Of a DNA stretch of 64,000 nucleotides, positions 18,494 through 27,657 are shown in pieces. Origin of the DNA: Corynebacterium flavescens (lineage in GTDB: Bacteria; Actinomycetota; Actinomycetes; Mycobacteriales; Mycobacteriaceae); assembly GCF_008693105.1 (NCBI RefSeq), contig NZ_VXKK01000033.1, positions 1 to 64,000 of the forward strand. The letters are read 5' to 3'. The notes beneath the pieces are model-generated. The model was not told where the DNA came from, did no database searches, and saw only the letters and a program-made list of their open reading frames with translations. Each line of letters begins with the position of its first letter. The stretch's first letter is position 1. The translations under genes and the position numbers were made by a program.

Positions 18494-19222
18494 TTAGGAC
18501 TGGACCAAGGTTCCAATTGGCTCGCCAGCGGCGGCGCGCGCGATATTGCCCTCGGTCAAGAGGTTGAAAACCAAGATCGGCATCTTGTTATCCATGCACA
18601 GGCTGAAGGCAGTAGCATCTGCCACCTTGAGACCCTTCTCGATGACCTCACGGGGAGTGATTTCTGTGTACAGCTCGGCGTCCGGGTTCGAGCGCGGATC
18701 ATCGGAATAGACACCGTCAACGGCCTTGGCCAAGAAGAGCACCTCTGCCCCGATTTCCAAAGCTCGTTGTGCTGCCGTGGTGTCAGTGGAGAAGTAAGGC
18801 ATTCCCATGCCTGCGCCGAAGATAACCACGCGCCCCTTTTCCAGGTGGCGGGCCGCGCGCAGCGGCAGGTAGGGTTCGGCGATTTGAGCCATATTAATGG
18901 AAGTTTGGACGCGACAATCGACGCCCTGCTGCTGCAGGAAGTCCTGCAAAGCCAGAGAGTTCATCACGGTGCCGAGCATGCCCATGTAATCCGAGCGTGC
19001 ACGGTCCATTCCGCGCTGGGAAAGCTCGGCGCCGCGGAAGAAGTTTCCGCCGCCGATGACGACGGCGATTTCCACGCCATCCTGTGCCACTTCGGCGATC
19101 TGGCGCGCCACGTTTTCCACAACGTCAGGATCGATGCCGACTTTGCCGCCGCCGAACATCTCACCACCCAGCTTCAACATCACACGCTTGTATCCGGTTC
19201 GCTCGGGTTTGGGGGTAGTCAC
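18494..19222 (-). CDS. pyrH: UMP kinase
   Basis: Phosphorylates UMP to UDP and acts as a hexamer in the cytoplasm. It belongs to the amino-acid-kinase fold. KLGGEMFGG near the N-terminus, [14 protein letters not shown], and the [17 protein letters not shown] stretch are typical of bacterial UMP kinases. Length is 242 residues. The start is GTG 19222; an AAGGAG lies about 12 bases upstream. A terminator separates the gene from tsf upstream, so pyrH-frr probably has its own promoter. Confidence 0.97.
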   Translation of the reverse strand: MTTPKPERTGYKRVMLKLGGEMFGGGKVGIDPDVVENVARQIAEVAQDGVEIAVVIGGGNFFRGAELSQRGMDRARSDYMGMLGTVMNSLALQDFLQQQGVDCRVQTSINMAQIAEPYLPLRAARHLEKGRVVIFGAGMGMPYFSTDTTAAQRALEIGAEVLFLAKAVDGVYSDDPRSNPDAELYTEITPREVIEKGLKVADATAFSLCMDNKMPILVFNLLTEGNIARAAAGEPIGTLVQS

Positions 19223-19345
19223 GCCTTCATCGTCTCCTTAACGCGGCTGGTTTTCAGTCCGTTCCATCTTACCCACACTCACTACGCAGACTCACACCGA
19301 CCTCACACCGACGGGTGCCCCACCGCACTCCTGCCCGCAACGACA

Positions 19346-19389
19346 AAACCTCCCCTTCCTCGTGCGACCGCACTGGGAAGGGGAGGTTT
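19346..19389 (-). terminator. Terminator after tsf
   Basis: AAACCTCCCCTTCC pairs with GGAAGGGGAGGTTT. On the minus strand it is followed by TTTTG. It lies between tsf and pyrH. Confidence 0.85.
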
Positions 19390-19467
19390 CAAACTCCACC
19401 CGTGCTCACGGTATGACCCGCGAACGTGAAGAAAATGTGACCCGTAATGAACCGGGATAAGACGCTT

Positions 19468-20280
19468 TTAGGCGCCTACCTCGTAGCGAACGAAGCCCTT
19501 GATGGTGGTGCCGGCCTCATCAGCGACCTGCTTAACGGTCTTCTTCGAGTCAGACAAAGAAGGCTGATCCAGCAAGACAATGGACTTGAAGAAGCCGTTG
19601 AGACGGCCTTCCACGATCTTGGGCAAAGCGGCCTCCGGCTTACCCTCTTCACGAGTGGTGGCCTCGGCGATAGCACGCTCCTTCTCTACGACCTCAGCAG
19701 GAACGTCCTCACGGGTGAGGTACTCGGCCTGCATAGCGGCAATCTGCAAAGCGACGGAGTGCGCGCCCTCAGCGTTGCCCTCGTAGGACACCAACACGCC
19801 CACTGCTGGGGGCAGGTCTGCGGAACGCTGGTGCAGGTAAACCGCAATGTTGTCGCCCTCGATGGTGACGGCGCGACGAGCCTGCAGCTTCTCTCCAGTC
19901 TTTGCGGACTCCTCGTCCACAGCCTCAGAGATCTTCTTGCCGTCGACCTCAGCGTTGTTGAATTCCTCCGGCGAGTTCGCCTTTGCGGCAGCAGCTGCCT
20001 CGGCGATCTTGGCAGCGAAGGCCTTGAATGCCTCGTTCTTGGCAACGAAGTCGGTCTCGCAATTGACCTCGACCATGGTGTTGCCGGAAACAGCAATCAG
20101 GCCTTCGGTAGCCTCGCGCTCAGCGCGCTTGGACACGTTCTTGGCACCCTTGATGCGCAGGATTTCGACGGCCTTCTCGTAGTCGCCGCCGGCCTCTTCG
20201 AGAGCCTTCTTGCAATCGAGCATTCCGGAACCGGTTGCTTCACGCAGCGCCTTGACGTCTGCAGCAGTGTAGTTCGCCAT
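19468..20280 (-). CDS. tsf: Elongation factor Ts
   Basis: Nucleotide exchange factor for EF-Tu. The N-terminal UBA-like module reads [26 protein letters not shown], and the core contains [11 protein letters not shown], the EF-Tu contact region. Length is 270 residues, usual for actinobacteria. The start is ATG 20280, since homologues begin MANYTA; the upstream nine codons are not conserved in character. It follows rpsB, with a hairpin between the two. Confidence 0.98.
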   Translation of the reverse strand: MANYTAADVKALREATGSGMLDCKKALEEAGGDYEKAVEILRIKGAKNVSKRAEREATEGLIAVSGNTMVEVNCETDFVAKNEAFKAFAAKIAEAAAAAKANSPEEFNNAEVDGKKISEAVDEESAKTGEKLQARRAVTIEGDNIAVYLHQRSADLPPAVGVLVSYEGNAEGAHSVALQIAAMQAEYLTREDVPAEVVEKERAIAEATTREEGKPEAALPKIVEGRLNGFFKSIVLLDQPSLSDSKKTVKQVADEAGTTIKGFVRYEVGA

Positions 20281-20440
20281 AGTTGGGGCGATCCTCCTTG
20301 AGTTCAAACAGTATTCGTTGAATTAGCGTAGCCGACGCGAGGTCATCGCGCCGTGTCAGGGGTGAGCTTCTTTGCCTATTCCCCCAACCGCCGTGGTTGA
20401 AGTGCAGCGCCACCGTCAATACCAGTGGCACTTTAAGAAA

Positions 20441-20480
20441 AGCTAACCCCCGTCGCCGTAGAACACGGTGGCGGGGGCTC
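20441..20480 (-). terminator. Hairpin between rpsB and tsf
   Basis: On the minus strand a GC-rich stem (AGCCCCCGCCACCGT against ACGGCGACGGGGGTT, one mismatch) is followed by AGCTTTTCTT. It may be a partial terminator that sets the rpsB to tsf ratio. Confidence 0.65.
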
Positions 20481-20549
20481 GCATAAAGCTTTGAAAGGCC
20501 AGGGCGCTTACTCCCTTAATCGTAGGAAGGGAGGCCGGCGCCTGCAGAA

Positions 20550-21386
20550 TTACTCTGCAGCCTTCTCCTCTGCCGTAGCCTCAGCTTCAGGTGCTGCTGA
20601 AGCAGGGTCGGAAGCGGCAGCTGCCTCAGCGGCGTCGCGCGAATCCTTCTCTGCGGAGTCTCCGGCAGCTTCCTTGGCCGCGGCGAGCTGGCGCTCTTCG
20701 CGAGCCTTCTTGCCCTCTTCGACCGCGGTGGCGATGATGCCGGTCAGCAGGCGGGTGGCGCGAATAGCATCGTCGTTGCCCGGAATGGGGAAATCAACCT
20801 CATCTGGATCGCAGTTGGTGTCCAGGATGGCAACAACCGGGATGTTGAGCTTGTGAGCTTCCTTGACCGCGATGTGCTCCTTGTTGGTATCAACAATCCA
20901 CAGTGCGGAAGGAGCCTTGGTCATTTCAGCGATGCCGCCGAGGACGCGCTCGAGCTTGGTGCGCTCGCGGGTCAGCATGAGAACTTCCTTCTTGGTACGG
21001 CCCTTGTAGCCGTCCTCTGCCGCATCCATGGCCTGAAGCTCTTTCATACGCTTGAGGCGCTTGGAAACGGTCTGGAAGTTGGTCAGCATGCCGCCGAGCC
21101 AACGGTGGTTAACATAAGGCATGCCCACGCGAGTTGCCTCTTCGGAGACAGCTTCCTGAGCCTGCTTCTTGGTGCCCACGAAAAGGACGGTTCCGCCGTG
21201 CGCAACGGTCTCCTTGACGAACTCGAAAGCCTCGTCAATGTAGGTCAGCGTCTGCTGCAAGTCAATGATGTAGATGCCGTTACGGTCGGTGAAGATGAAA
21301 CGACGCATCTTCGGATTCCAGCGACGGGTCTGGTGGCCAAAGTGGACACCTGCGTCGAGGAGCTCGCGCATGGTTACAACTGCCAT
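20550..21386 (-). CDS. rpsB: 30S ribosomal protein S2
   Basis: Ribosomal protein of the small-subunit shoulder. It starts [27 protein letters not shown], and [10 protein letters not shown] and [22 protein letters not shown] are present. At 278 residues it is slightly longer than E. coli S2, because of an Ala/Glu-rich tail of about 45 residues, common in actinobacteria. It is the first gene of the rpsB-tsf pair. Confidence 0.98.
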   Translation of the reverse strand: MAVVTMRELLDAGVHFGHQTRRWNPKMRRFIFTDRNGIYIIDLQQTLTYIDEAFEFVKETVAHGGTVLFVGTKKQAQEAVSEEATRVGMPYVNHRWLGGMLTNFQTVSKRLKRMKELQAMDAAEDGYKGRTKKEVLMLTRERTKLERVLGGIAEMTKAPSALWIVDTNKEHIAVKEAHKLNIPVVAILDTNCDPDEVDFPIPGNDDAIRATRLLTGIIATAVEEGKKAREERQLAAAKEAAGDSAEKDSRDAAEAAAASDPASAAPEAEATAEEKAAE

Positions 21387-21785
21387 GATTCGCTCGCTTT
21401 CTATGTGTGTATTTCGGTTTTCAAATGAAGTATGTGCGGTGTTTTATTCCGCACCCTAGCAACGAAAGCCCTGTCTAACACCCCAATTGCTTGGGGACCA
21501 CGTCATTCAGGATGGCCACCTACTCCACGAAGGAAAGGCAACAGCTTCGTCGCGCGTAGTCAACGTGCCTTTAACCTGGAAACTTAGGCCTCCACGGAAG
21601 CAGACACACTGCTGGCAGAAATAATAGCCGCGAACACGCCTATTTTCCAAACGCACCGCCACTTTTCCACAAAGCCTGTGCCCGCGATGCCTCCAGACAT
21701 CCCCAAGCGGCTCTTTTTGCCCCATGCGCACCACTTTATCCACCGCGGCGCGATTGGCTCTATCGCCGCGCGGCGCTCTTTACAC
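21387..21785. other. Intergenic region between rpsB and the M23 gene
   Basis: About 400 bases with no convincing gene. It must hold the rpsB promoter and leader. A small hairpin (CCCCAATTGCTTGGGG, 21481-21496) lies in the leader side. Two near-matches to the DnaA box occur: TTTTCCACA at 21663-21671 and TTATCCACC at 21736-21744, each one base off TTATCCACA. Confidence 0.4.
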
Positions 21786-22349
21786 ATGCTGGTTGACATG
21801 ACTAGAAATTCGAAACTGGCACCCAGTCTAAGATCCATAGCCGGGCACAGCAGTACACGTGCCAAGCTTCTTGGGCAGCTCTTAGCCTTAGCGACCCTGC
21901 TTCTGCTCACCTTCTACCCCGCTCCTGCGGCTGCCTATGTAGACCCCAGTACTGGGGATCCCACCGCGGGTCAGGTACTGCGCCCTTTCAAGGCTCCCGA
22001 GCACAGGTGGTCAGCTGGCCACCGCGGCGTCGATCTAGCCTTAGATGTGGGTGCGGAAGTGCGCGCGAGCGAGTTCGGCGTGGTGACTTTTGCCGGTTCG
22101 GTCGCCGGGAAGCCTGTTATATCCATCGATCATCCCGATGGGCTGCGCACCACGTATCAGCCCGTCCACGCCCGCGTGAGAGCGGGCGATGCGGTCGTCG
22201 AGGGCCAGGTCATCGGCACGCTGGGACACCCCGTTGATGGTTATCCCGGACTCCACTGGGGAGTGCTGACAGGCAAAGACACGTACATGAACCCCCTGCT
22301 TCTCTTAGACATGCCCGTCATTCGCCTCAAGCCCTTGAATGTGCTCTAG
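21786..22349 (+). CDS. M23 (LytM)-fold secreted protein with degenerate active site
   Basis: A 187-residue protein with a basic N-terminus, a hydrophobic signal segment ending in APAAAYVDP, and an M23 fold. Zinc-ligand segment HRGVDLAL is intact and the last ligand is probably His in GLHWGV. However, the two catalytic histidines are replaced: the YxHL motif reads YQPV and the HLH motif reads GLH. It is therefore probably not an active endopeptidase. It may be a LytM factor that activates or positions amidases. ATG 21786 or 21798 could be the start; neither has a clear ribosome site. Its end is three bases from the convergent xerC. Confidence 0.75.
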   Translation: MLVDMTRNSKLAPSLRSIAGHSSTRAKLLGQLLALATLLLLTFYPAPAAAYVDPSTGDPTAGQVLRPFKAPEHRWSAGHRGVDLALDVGAEVRASEFGVVTFAGSVAGKPVISIDHPDGLRTTYQPVHARVRAGDAVVEGQVIGTLGHPVDGYPGLHWGVLTGKDTYMNPLLLLDMPVIRLKPLNVL

Positions 22350-22352
22350 CAG

Positions 22353-23252
22353 CTAGGCACGCGGATGCGCCTGGGAGTAAACCTCTTTGAGGCGTTGTGC
22401 CGACACGTGGGTATAGACCTGTGTGGTCTGCAAGGAAGAGTGTCCGAGGATTTCTTGAACCACTCGGAGATCTGCGCCCCCCTCAAGCAGCTGGGTCGCC
22501 GCCGAGTGCCGCAGCCCGTGCGGAGTAAGCCCGGTTTCCCCGATGATTGCGGCGGCCTTTTCTACCACCCGTCGCACTTGGCGTTGGTTTATGCGCGCTC
22601 CACGCGAGCCTACAAACACAGCCGGGCCTTCCTTGGCCATGAGTGGACGTCCGCGCTCCAGCCACTGCTCGAGTGCTGTGGCTGCGGCTTGGCCAAAAGG
22701 CACTATTCGCTGCTTATTGCCTTTACCCGTAACGCGCGCAACCCGGCGGGAGAAATCAATATCTCCCTCGTCCAACCCCACCAGTTCTGCCACGCGCATT
22801 CCGGTTGCGTAGAGGACTTCGAGCATGGCGCTATCACGCAGTTGCTCAGCCTCGTCACTCGTGAGCGAGACTTCCATCAAGTCTTTAGACTCTTGCGCGT
22901 CGAGGACCGTAGGCAGATGCTTGGGGACCTTGGGCGAGACGAGCCGCGCGGCAATGTCGGTATCTAGATAGCCCTCACGCACTGCCCAAGAACTAAAGGC
23001 GCGGATAGACGCGGTCCTTCTGGCTAGCGTGGCGCGGGACTTACCGGCCGCAACGGCTGCGGCCAACCACTCGCGCAGAACATTGAGGCTTAGTCCTTCA
23101 AAAGTCTCTACCCTTGCTGCGAGGTCCCGCAGGTCGCTGGCGTATCCACGCACCGTAGCCTCAGAGCGTCCGCGCACGAGGCGCTGATAGTCGGCGAAGT
23201 CCTCGATCGCCTCTTCCAGCTGACTCCCCGCGAACGCTCGTGATTGACTCAT
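22353..23252 (-). CDS. xerC: Tyrosine recombinase XerC
   Basis: Site-specific recombinase that, with XerD, resolves chromosome dimers at dif. The N-terminal SAM-like DNA-binding domain covers residues 1-95. The catalytic domain holds Arg in YATGMRVAELVGL, Lys in the GKGNKQRIVPF hairpin, HGLRHSAATQLL, and the His and nucleophile Tyr in GHSSLQTTQVYTH. Length is 299 residues, standard for Xer proteins. The position beside dprA and comM is conserved in corynebacteria and argues for XerC over a phage integrase. Confidence 0.95.
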   Translation of the reverse strand: MSQSRAFAGSQLEEAIEDFADYQRLVRGRSEATVRGYASDLRDLAARVETFEGLSLNVLREWLAAAVAAGKSRATLARRTASIRAFSSWAVREGYLDTDIAARLVSPKVPKHLPTVLDAQESKDLMEVSLTSDEAEQLRDSAMLEVLYATGMRVAELVGLDEGDIDFSRRVARVTGKGNKQRIVPFGQAAATALEQWLERGRPLMAKEGPAVFVGSRGARINQRQVRRVVEKAAAIIGETGLTPHGLRHSAATQLLEGGADLRVVQEILGHSSLQTTQVYTHVSAQRLKEVYSQAHPRA

Positions 23253-23319
23253 GCCACATGAGTGTACTCAATTCACTTTTATACCGGGCGAAGCCCTGTG
23301 GCTGGTTGGCCCCCGTGAC

Positions 23320-24507
23320 TTAGTAGTTTCCTGCCCTTCTCCACTGCGTGCCTGCGCGGGCTACCAAGCCAGCCTTTTCTAAAGTGACAAGAAGGTGGAT
23401 TGTAAGCGCAACACTCAGCCGCGCCTCACCGGCAATCTCCTCCGCACTCGCGGCAGTATCGGCATCCTCCAGCGGCGTGGAATCAAAGACCCGCAGCTCA
23501 TTGCGTGAGAGTCGCTGCAGGGGCGAAGGGGCATAATCTAGCTCGTACTGTCCCCCTGGATCCAGAGAGCCGGCTTTGCCCACGAGCGCCCGAATTTCAT
23601 CTGCTGAGGTCACTAGCTGCGCACGACCTTCCTGAATACGCAAGTGAGCACCCAGAGAACCTGCCGTGGTCACCGGGCCGGGCACCGCCATGGCAACTTT
23701 GCCAAGGGCCTCTGCCCAGTTGAGCGTATTCAAAGCCCCAGAGCGAAAGCCTGCTTCTACCACCACAACACCCTCTGACATCGCGGCCACGAGCCTGTTG
23801 CGAGTTAAGAAGCGGTGGCGTTTGGGCACCGTGCCCGGCGCGAACTCAGAGACCACGCAGCCGTTGTGGGCAATCTTGTCAAAGAGCCCTTGGTTGCGCG
23901 CTGGATAGGAGCGATCGATCCCGCAAGCAGCCACTGCCACGGTGCGCCCCCCTTGTTCTATCGCTGCAGAGTGAGCCGCGGTATCAACGCCGAGCGCTCC
24001 GCCAGAGACTATGGTCCACTGCCGTGCCGCGAGGCCGCCTGCGATAAGCCGGGTTGCATCCCACCCGTAGCGGCTAATGGCCCGCGTTCCCACCAGCGCG
24101 AGGGCTTGGGAGAGCTCCACGGCGAGGTTTCCTCCCCGCACCCACAGGCTATGGGGACTTGCCGCCTGATCGTCGAAAGTGGCCGGCGCGCTTGACTGTC
24201 CACTGCGGTAAAAGCCGAAGGCCTGGGAAAACTGCTGCAGCGGCCACTCGGGACTGTCGCTGCTGATGATCCTGGCGCCCACGCGCTCGGCTGCTGCGAG
24301 ATCTACTTCTTGTCGCAGCCAGTCGCGGCGCGAGGCTGTGAGCGCGGCCAAAGGCCCCAGCCAGTCAGCCGCGTTATAGATTCCATGAGCGATCTCCTCC
24401 GCGGGGTACTGGGCCAACAATGCCGACAGCGTGTGACTAGGGCCTTCTACAACGCGATTGAGATAGGCCCAGACATGGGCAGGCGTGGAGAGATTGAGCT
24501 CGCTCAT
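23320..24507 (-). CDS. dprA: DNA processing protein DprA
   Basis: Rossmann-like protein that binds incoming single-stranded DNA and loads RecA in transformable bacteria; it is also widespread in bacteria not known to be competent. The core reads LVGTRAISRYG, VSGGALGVDTAAHSAAI, AVAACGIDRSYPARN and VVVEAGFRSGALNTLNWA. A C-terminal winged-helix domain follows (about 330-395). Length is 395 residues. It overlaps comM by four bases (ATGA), so the two are translationally coupled. Confidence 0.95.
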   Translation of the reverse strand: MSELNLSTPAHVWAYLNRVVEGPSHTLSALLAQYPAEEIAHGIYNAADWLGPLAALTASRRDWLRQEVDLAAAERVGARIISSDSPEWPLQQFSQAFGFYRSGQSSAPATFDDQAASPHSLWVRGGNLAVELSQALALVGTRAISRYGWDATRLIAGGLAARQWTIVSGGALGVDTAAHSAAIEQGGRTVAVAACGIDRSYPARNQGLFDKIAHNGCVVSEFAPGTVPKRHRFLTRNRLVAAMSEGVVVVEAGFRSGALNTLNWAEALGKVAMAVPGPVTTAGSLGAHLRIQEGRAQLVTSADEIRALVGKAGSLDPGGQYELDYAPSPLQRLSRNELRVFDSTPLEDADTAASAEEIAGEARLSVALTIHLLVTLEKAGLVARAGTQWRRAGNY

Positions 24508-26090
24508 GCCACTAGCCTTCCCACGCTCGCTGCGCCCCGCAGATCTAAGGCGCGACCGACGTCATCGACATCTGGCTGCGCCCGGCCTGCCAGATCCGCG
24601 AGTGTCCACGCCAAACGCAGGACTCGGTCTACCCCACGTTGACTAAGCTCGCCCTCCGCCAAATATGCGGAAAGCAGGATCATCGCTGAGTCACAGGCCG
24701 GCCGGTGCCGGCGCAGATAACCAGCGGATACCGCAGCATTGATCCGGGCCTCAAGCCCGTCCTTTTCCCAGCGCTGGGCAGCGCGCTCGCGTGCCAGAGC
24801 AACACGCTGCGCTATTGTCTCTGAAGTCTCCTCGCCCTGAGCGTTGATGACCGCGGATTGCCCCGATACATCGATGACGATATCGAGGCGATCGAGCAAA
24901 GGACCAGAAAGGTTAGCTAGATACCGCTGCCGCTCAGCTGAACGGCACGAACACTTGGCCGGATCTTCGGTGGCACAGCGACAAGGGTTGGCCGCCATAA
25001 CCAACTGGAATTGCGCGGGATAACGGATTTCACGGCGAGCACGCGCGAGACGCACGTGCCCTTCCTCCAAAGGCGCACGCAGGGCGTCGAGGACTGGGGC
25101 TGCGACTTCACTAACTTCATCGAGGAAAAGGACACCATGATGCGCCAGGCTCACAGCGCCTGGACGTGGAGTGCCACTTCCACCGCCGAGAAGGGCAGCG
25201 CGGGTAATGGAAGGATGGGGGGCAACGAGTGGCGCACGCCGGATAACCTGCCCCGGCACGCCGGTGAGAGAGTGGATGGCGGTCGCCTCGACCGATTGTG
25301 CCCTGCTTAAAGGCGGCAGAATGGAGGGCAGGCGCGCGGCGATCATCGACTTTCCAGAGCCGGGCGGCCCCACCATCATCAGGTGGTGCCCACCGGCTGC
25401 AGCCACCTCCGCGGCCTTCTTAGCCGGCGCCTGACCCGCAATATCTGCAAAATCCGCGGCCTGCTCGAATCCGCGACGCTCAGCGCTGGGTACAAGTTGC
25501 TTGGCAACGACGGCTGCTTTGGATAAGACCCGCGCACCGCACGCCCAGGCAAAAGCATCGGCCAAGGTAGGAGCTACGAGCACTTCTACATCGGAAACGA
25601 GAGCTGCCTCTGAGGCGTTGCCTGGAGGAATGACCAGAGTGTCATAGCCTTGTGCGCGCGCCGCCAAAAGGGCGGGCAGTATGCCCGCGACCGGACGCAC
25701 GGAACCATCCAAACCTAGTTCACCGAGCACCAATGTTGAGTCCAAGCGCGCGCCGGGATGACTGCCGTGAAAGGAGACGAAGCTGCCATGGGGTAGCTCC
25801 TGGGCCCCTAGCTCGGCGCTTAGGATCGCCAGCGCCATGGGCAAATCAAAGTGTGAGCCGGATTTTGGCAAAGAAGCCGGGGACATGGAGACCACAATTT
25901 TCGTCTTTGGCCACGGAAGGTGAGAGTTCGCAATGGCGGTACGTATTCTCGAGCGCGATTCTGTGATGGCAGTATCAGCCAGCCCCACGACGTGGATCCC
26001 AGGCAGCCCCGCCCCCACGTTGGCCTCAACTCCAACCACATGCGCCAAAATGCCGTCTAAGGCGGTGGTCAAACACCTACCGAGAGCCAT
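24504..26090 (-). CDS. comM: YifB/ComM family Mg-chelatase-like ATPase
   Basis: AAA+ protein related to ComM, a hexameric helicase that promotes branch migration during natural transformation. The N-terminal Lon-protease-like domain (about 1-170) begins MALGRCLTTALDGI. Then come Walker A GPPGSGKS, Walker B LFLDEV, a Cys-rich stretch CRCATEDPAKCSC that may bind zinc, and a C-terminal Mg-chelatase domain. The start is ATG 26090; the gene overlaps the end of yraN by 14 bases. Length is 528 residues. Confidence 0.93.
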   Translation of the reverse strand: MALGRCLTTALDGILAHVVGVEANVGAGLPGIHVVGLADTAITESRSRIRTAIANSHLPWPKTKIVVSMSPASLPKSGSHFDLPMALAILSAELGAQELPHGSFVSFHGSHPGARLDSTLVLGELGLDGSVRPVAGILPALLAARAQGYDTLVIPPGNASEAALVSDVEVLVAPTLADAFAWACGARVLSKAAVVAKQLVPSAERRGFEQAADFADIAGQAPAKKAAEVAAAGGHHLMMVGPPGSGKSMIAARLPSILPPLSRAQSVEATAIHSLTGVPGQVIRRAPLVAPHPSITRAALLGGGSGTPRPGAVSLAHHGVLFLDEVSEVAAPVLDALRAPLEEGHVRLARARREIRYPAQFQLVMAANPCRCATEDPAKCSCRSAERQRYLANLSGPLLDRLDIVIDVSGQSAVINAQGEETSETIAQRVALARERAAQRWEKDGLEARINAAVSAGYLRRHRPACDSAMILLSAYLAEGELSQRGVDRVLRLAWTLADLAGRAQPDVDDVGRALDLRGAASVGRLVA

Positions 26091-26460
26091 GCTCCACCCC
26101 CGCGAAGTGCTCGAGATCAAAGCCTGCCCCCGCTTGGGTCAACGCGACCACGTCAAAGCGCACTGAGCTCAAAGGCCGCCCGTCTAACCAGTGCCGCGCG
26201 GCCTTGCGCATCCGGGCCAGCTTTGCACCGGTCACTGCCTCCGCCACGCCATAGGCGCGGCTCGAGCGAGTCTTGACCTCCACGAATACAAGGGTTCCAT
26301 CCGCCTCACGGACGATGAGGTCTATCTCCCCGACTGCATAGCGCACATTTGCGGCGATGACTTCTGCTCCCCTGTGCCGGTAGAACTGCGCGGCAAAGGC
26401 CTCGCCCTTTCTTCCCAAGCGGTGGCGAAAGTCCCGCCGATTGTCTCCCTTATTGATCAT
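26077..26460 (-). CDS. yraN: YraN family (UPF0102) nuclease-fold protein
   Basis: A 127-residue protein of the restriction-endonuclease-like fold. The active-site-like residues are in GEIDLIVREADGTLVFVEVKTRSS (E, D, ExK pattern). Its role is unknown, and it is usually linked with DNA metabolism because of its place next to comM and dprA. The start at ATG 26460 is fixed by a strong site, GGGGAGGAATA, just upstream; the longer frame to 26790 is spurious. It is the first gene of the yraN-comM-dprA overlap chain. Confidence 0.92.
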   Translation of the reverse strand: MINKGDNRRDFRHRLGRKGEAFAAQFYRHRGAEVIAANVRYAVGEIDLIVREADGTLVFVEVKTRSSRAYGVAEAVTGAKLARMRKAARHWLDGRPLSSVRFDVVALTQAGAGFDLEHFAGVEHGSR

Positions 26461-26566
26461 TATTCCTCCCCGATTAAACGAATCTCGACTGAAAAAAGCT
26501 TCGCCCTCTAGCTCAGTTGAGCCTGCGGTTTGAGGCAAGGAGGAATATGTGCAGAGACGCCAATTC

Positions 26567-26602
26567 TGTGGATAAACGCGAAACGACGGCTTTTTATCCA
26601 CA
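26567..26602. promoter_or_regulatory. Inverted pair of perfect DnaA boxes upstream of yraN-comM-dprA
   Basis: TGTGGATAA (26567-26575) and TTATCCACA (26594-26602) are both exact DnaA-box sequences in inverted orientation, with 18 bases between them. The symmetric repeat extends to TGTGGATAAA/TTTATCCACA. It lies about 110 bases upstream of the yraN start, in the gap to DUF2469. DnaA control is an inference from sequence only. Confidence 0.5.
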
Positions 26603-26644
26603 ACTTTCGGGGGAACCGGGGACTTAAGTGTGGAAGTACTCGGC

Positions 26645-26950
26645 TTAATCAGGTAGGACGAAGTCTGGCTTATCCAGCTCTTCGATATTGACGTCCTTGA
26701 AGGTAATGACCCGCACGTAGCGCACGAAGCGAGCGGAGCGGTACATATCCCAGACCCATGCATCGGACATGCGGACCTCATAGTAGACATCCGCGCCAGA
26801 GGTATGGGGGATCAGCTCGACGGCATTGGCAAGATAGAAGCGACGCTCAGTCTCAACCACATAAGAAAACTGGCTGACTACGTCGCGATACTCGCGGTAC
26901 AGGGACAGCTCTACTTCTGCCTCGTAGTTGTCGAGTTCCTCAGCGCTCAC
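26645..26950 (-). CDS. DUF2469 protein
   Basis: A 101-residue protein conserved across Actinobacteria and of unknown function. It begins MSAEELDNYEAEVELSLYRE and ends acidic. GTG 26950 is the better start because GGAGG lies eight bases upstream; GTG 26956 is only two bases from it. It sits between rnhB and yraN, its usual place in Corynebacterium and Mycobacterium. Being aromatic- and Glu-rich without a signal or membrane helix, it is probably cytoplasmic. Confidence 0.9.
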   Translation of the reverse strand: MSAEELDNYEAEVELSLYREYRDVVSQFSYVVETERRFYLANAVELIPHTSGADVYYEVRMSDAWVWDMYRSARFVRYVRVITFKDVNIEELDKPDFVLPD

Positions 26951-27015
26951 GGGCACTACCTCCGCTCTTTAGGGATAACGAGCTATAGCCTAACCCCCTT
27001 GCGCGAGCGCCGGCG

Positions 27016-27657
27016 CTAGGCGCGCGCGAGAAACTCCGCGTGGGCTTCGGCCACGTTGCGGTAGCTCAGTCGGTGCTGCGGCGACGCCCCAAGCCGTGCA
27101 ATGGCCGCGCGGTGCACGGCGGTCCCATATCCCTTGTGGCCAGCCAATCCATATCCGGGGTAGCGCGCGTCAAGCTCAGCCATGATCCGGTCGCGGGAAA
27201 CCTTGGCTAAGACGCTCGCGGCGGCGATGCACCGCGCAGCGCCATCGCCGCCGACAATCGGCAGCTGGGGAAGGCCGACGCCGGGGATGAAGAGGGCGTC
27301 GCTAAGCACATAATGCGGCCGAGTGCCGAGCTGAGCCACGGCGCGGCGCATGCCTGAAATATTCGCGTGCTGGATGCCGTGCTTGTCGATGTCGCGGGCC
27401 CCAATGTGGAGCACCGCCCAGGCCACCGCCTTGTCCTGGATGATAGGAAAAAGACGCTCCCTAGTGGCAGGGCTGAGCTTTTTGGAATCTGTCAGGCTGG
27501 CCAACTCCGGTATTATCCGCTCCGGCAAAATGCACGCAGCGATGGTCAGCGGCCCGCAGCAGGCGCCTCGTCCGGCCTCATCAACGCCGGCGACTGGCCC
27601 CAAACCTGCCTTGGACAGTGCCACCTCATAGGTGCGCAGCTGCTTAAGACGCCGCAT
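27016..27657 (-). CDS. rnhB: Ribonuclease HII
   Basis: Removes ribonucleotides from DNA and cleaves RNA-DNA hybrids. The catalytic acid pair is in [16 protein letters not shown] (Asp-Glu), and further acids are in LTDSKKL and YVLSDALF. Length is 213 residues. The start overlaps the end of the downstream-numbered signal peptidase gene by 14 bases, so it is translated with lepB in one operon: lepB - lepB - rnhB. Confidence 0.96.
   Translation of the reverse strand: MRRLKQLRTYEVALSKAGLGPVAGVDEAGRGACCGPLTIAACILPERIIPELASLTDSKKLSPATRERLFPIIQDKAVAWAVLHIGARDIDKHGIQHANISGMRRAVAQLGTRPHYVLSDALFIPGVGLPQLPIVGGDGAARCIAAASVLAKVSRDRIMAELDARYPGYGLAGHKGYGTAVHRAAIARLGASPQHRLSYRNVAEAHAEFLARA

Noticed and set aside
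18461..19429. A 322-codon plus-strand frame across pyrH
   Set aside because: Shadow of pyrH in a GC-rich genome; no recognisable protein motif.
24504..26460. A complete natural-competence locus
   Set aside because: Only yraN, comM and dprA are present; these are widespread in bacteria not known to take up DNA, and no comEA, comEC or pilus genes are in the window.
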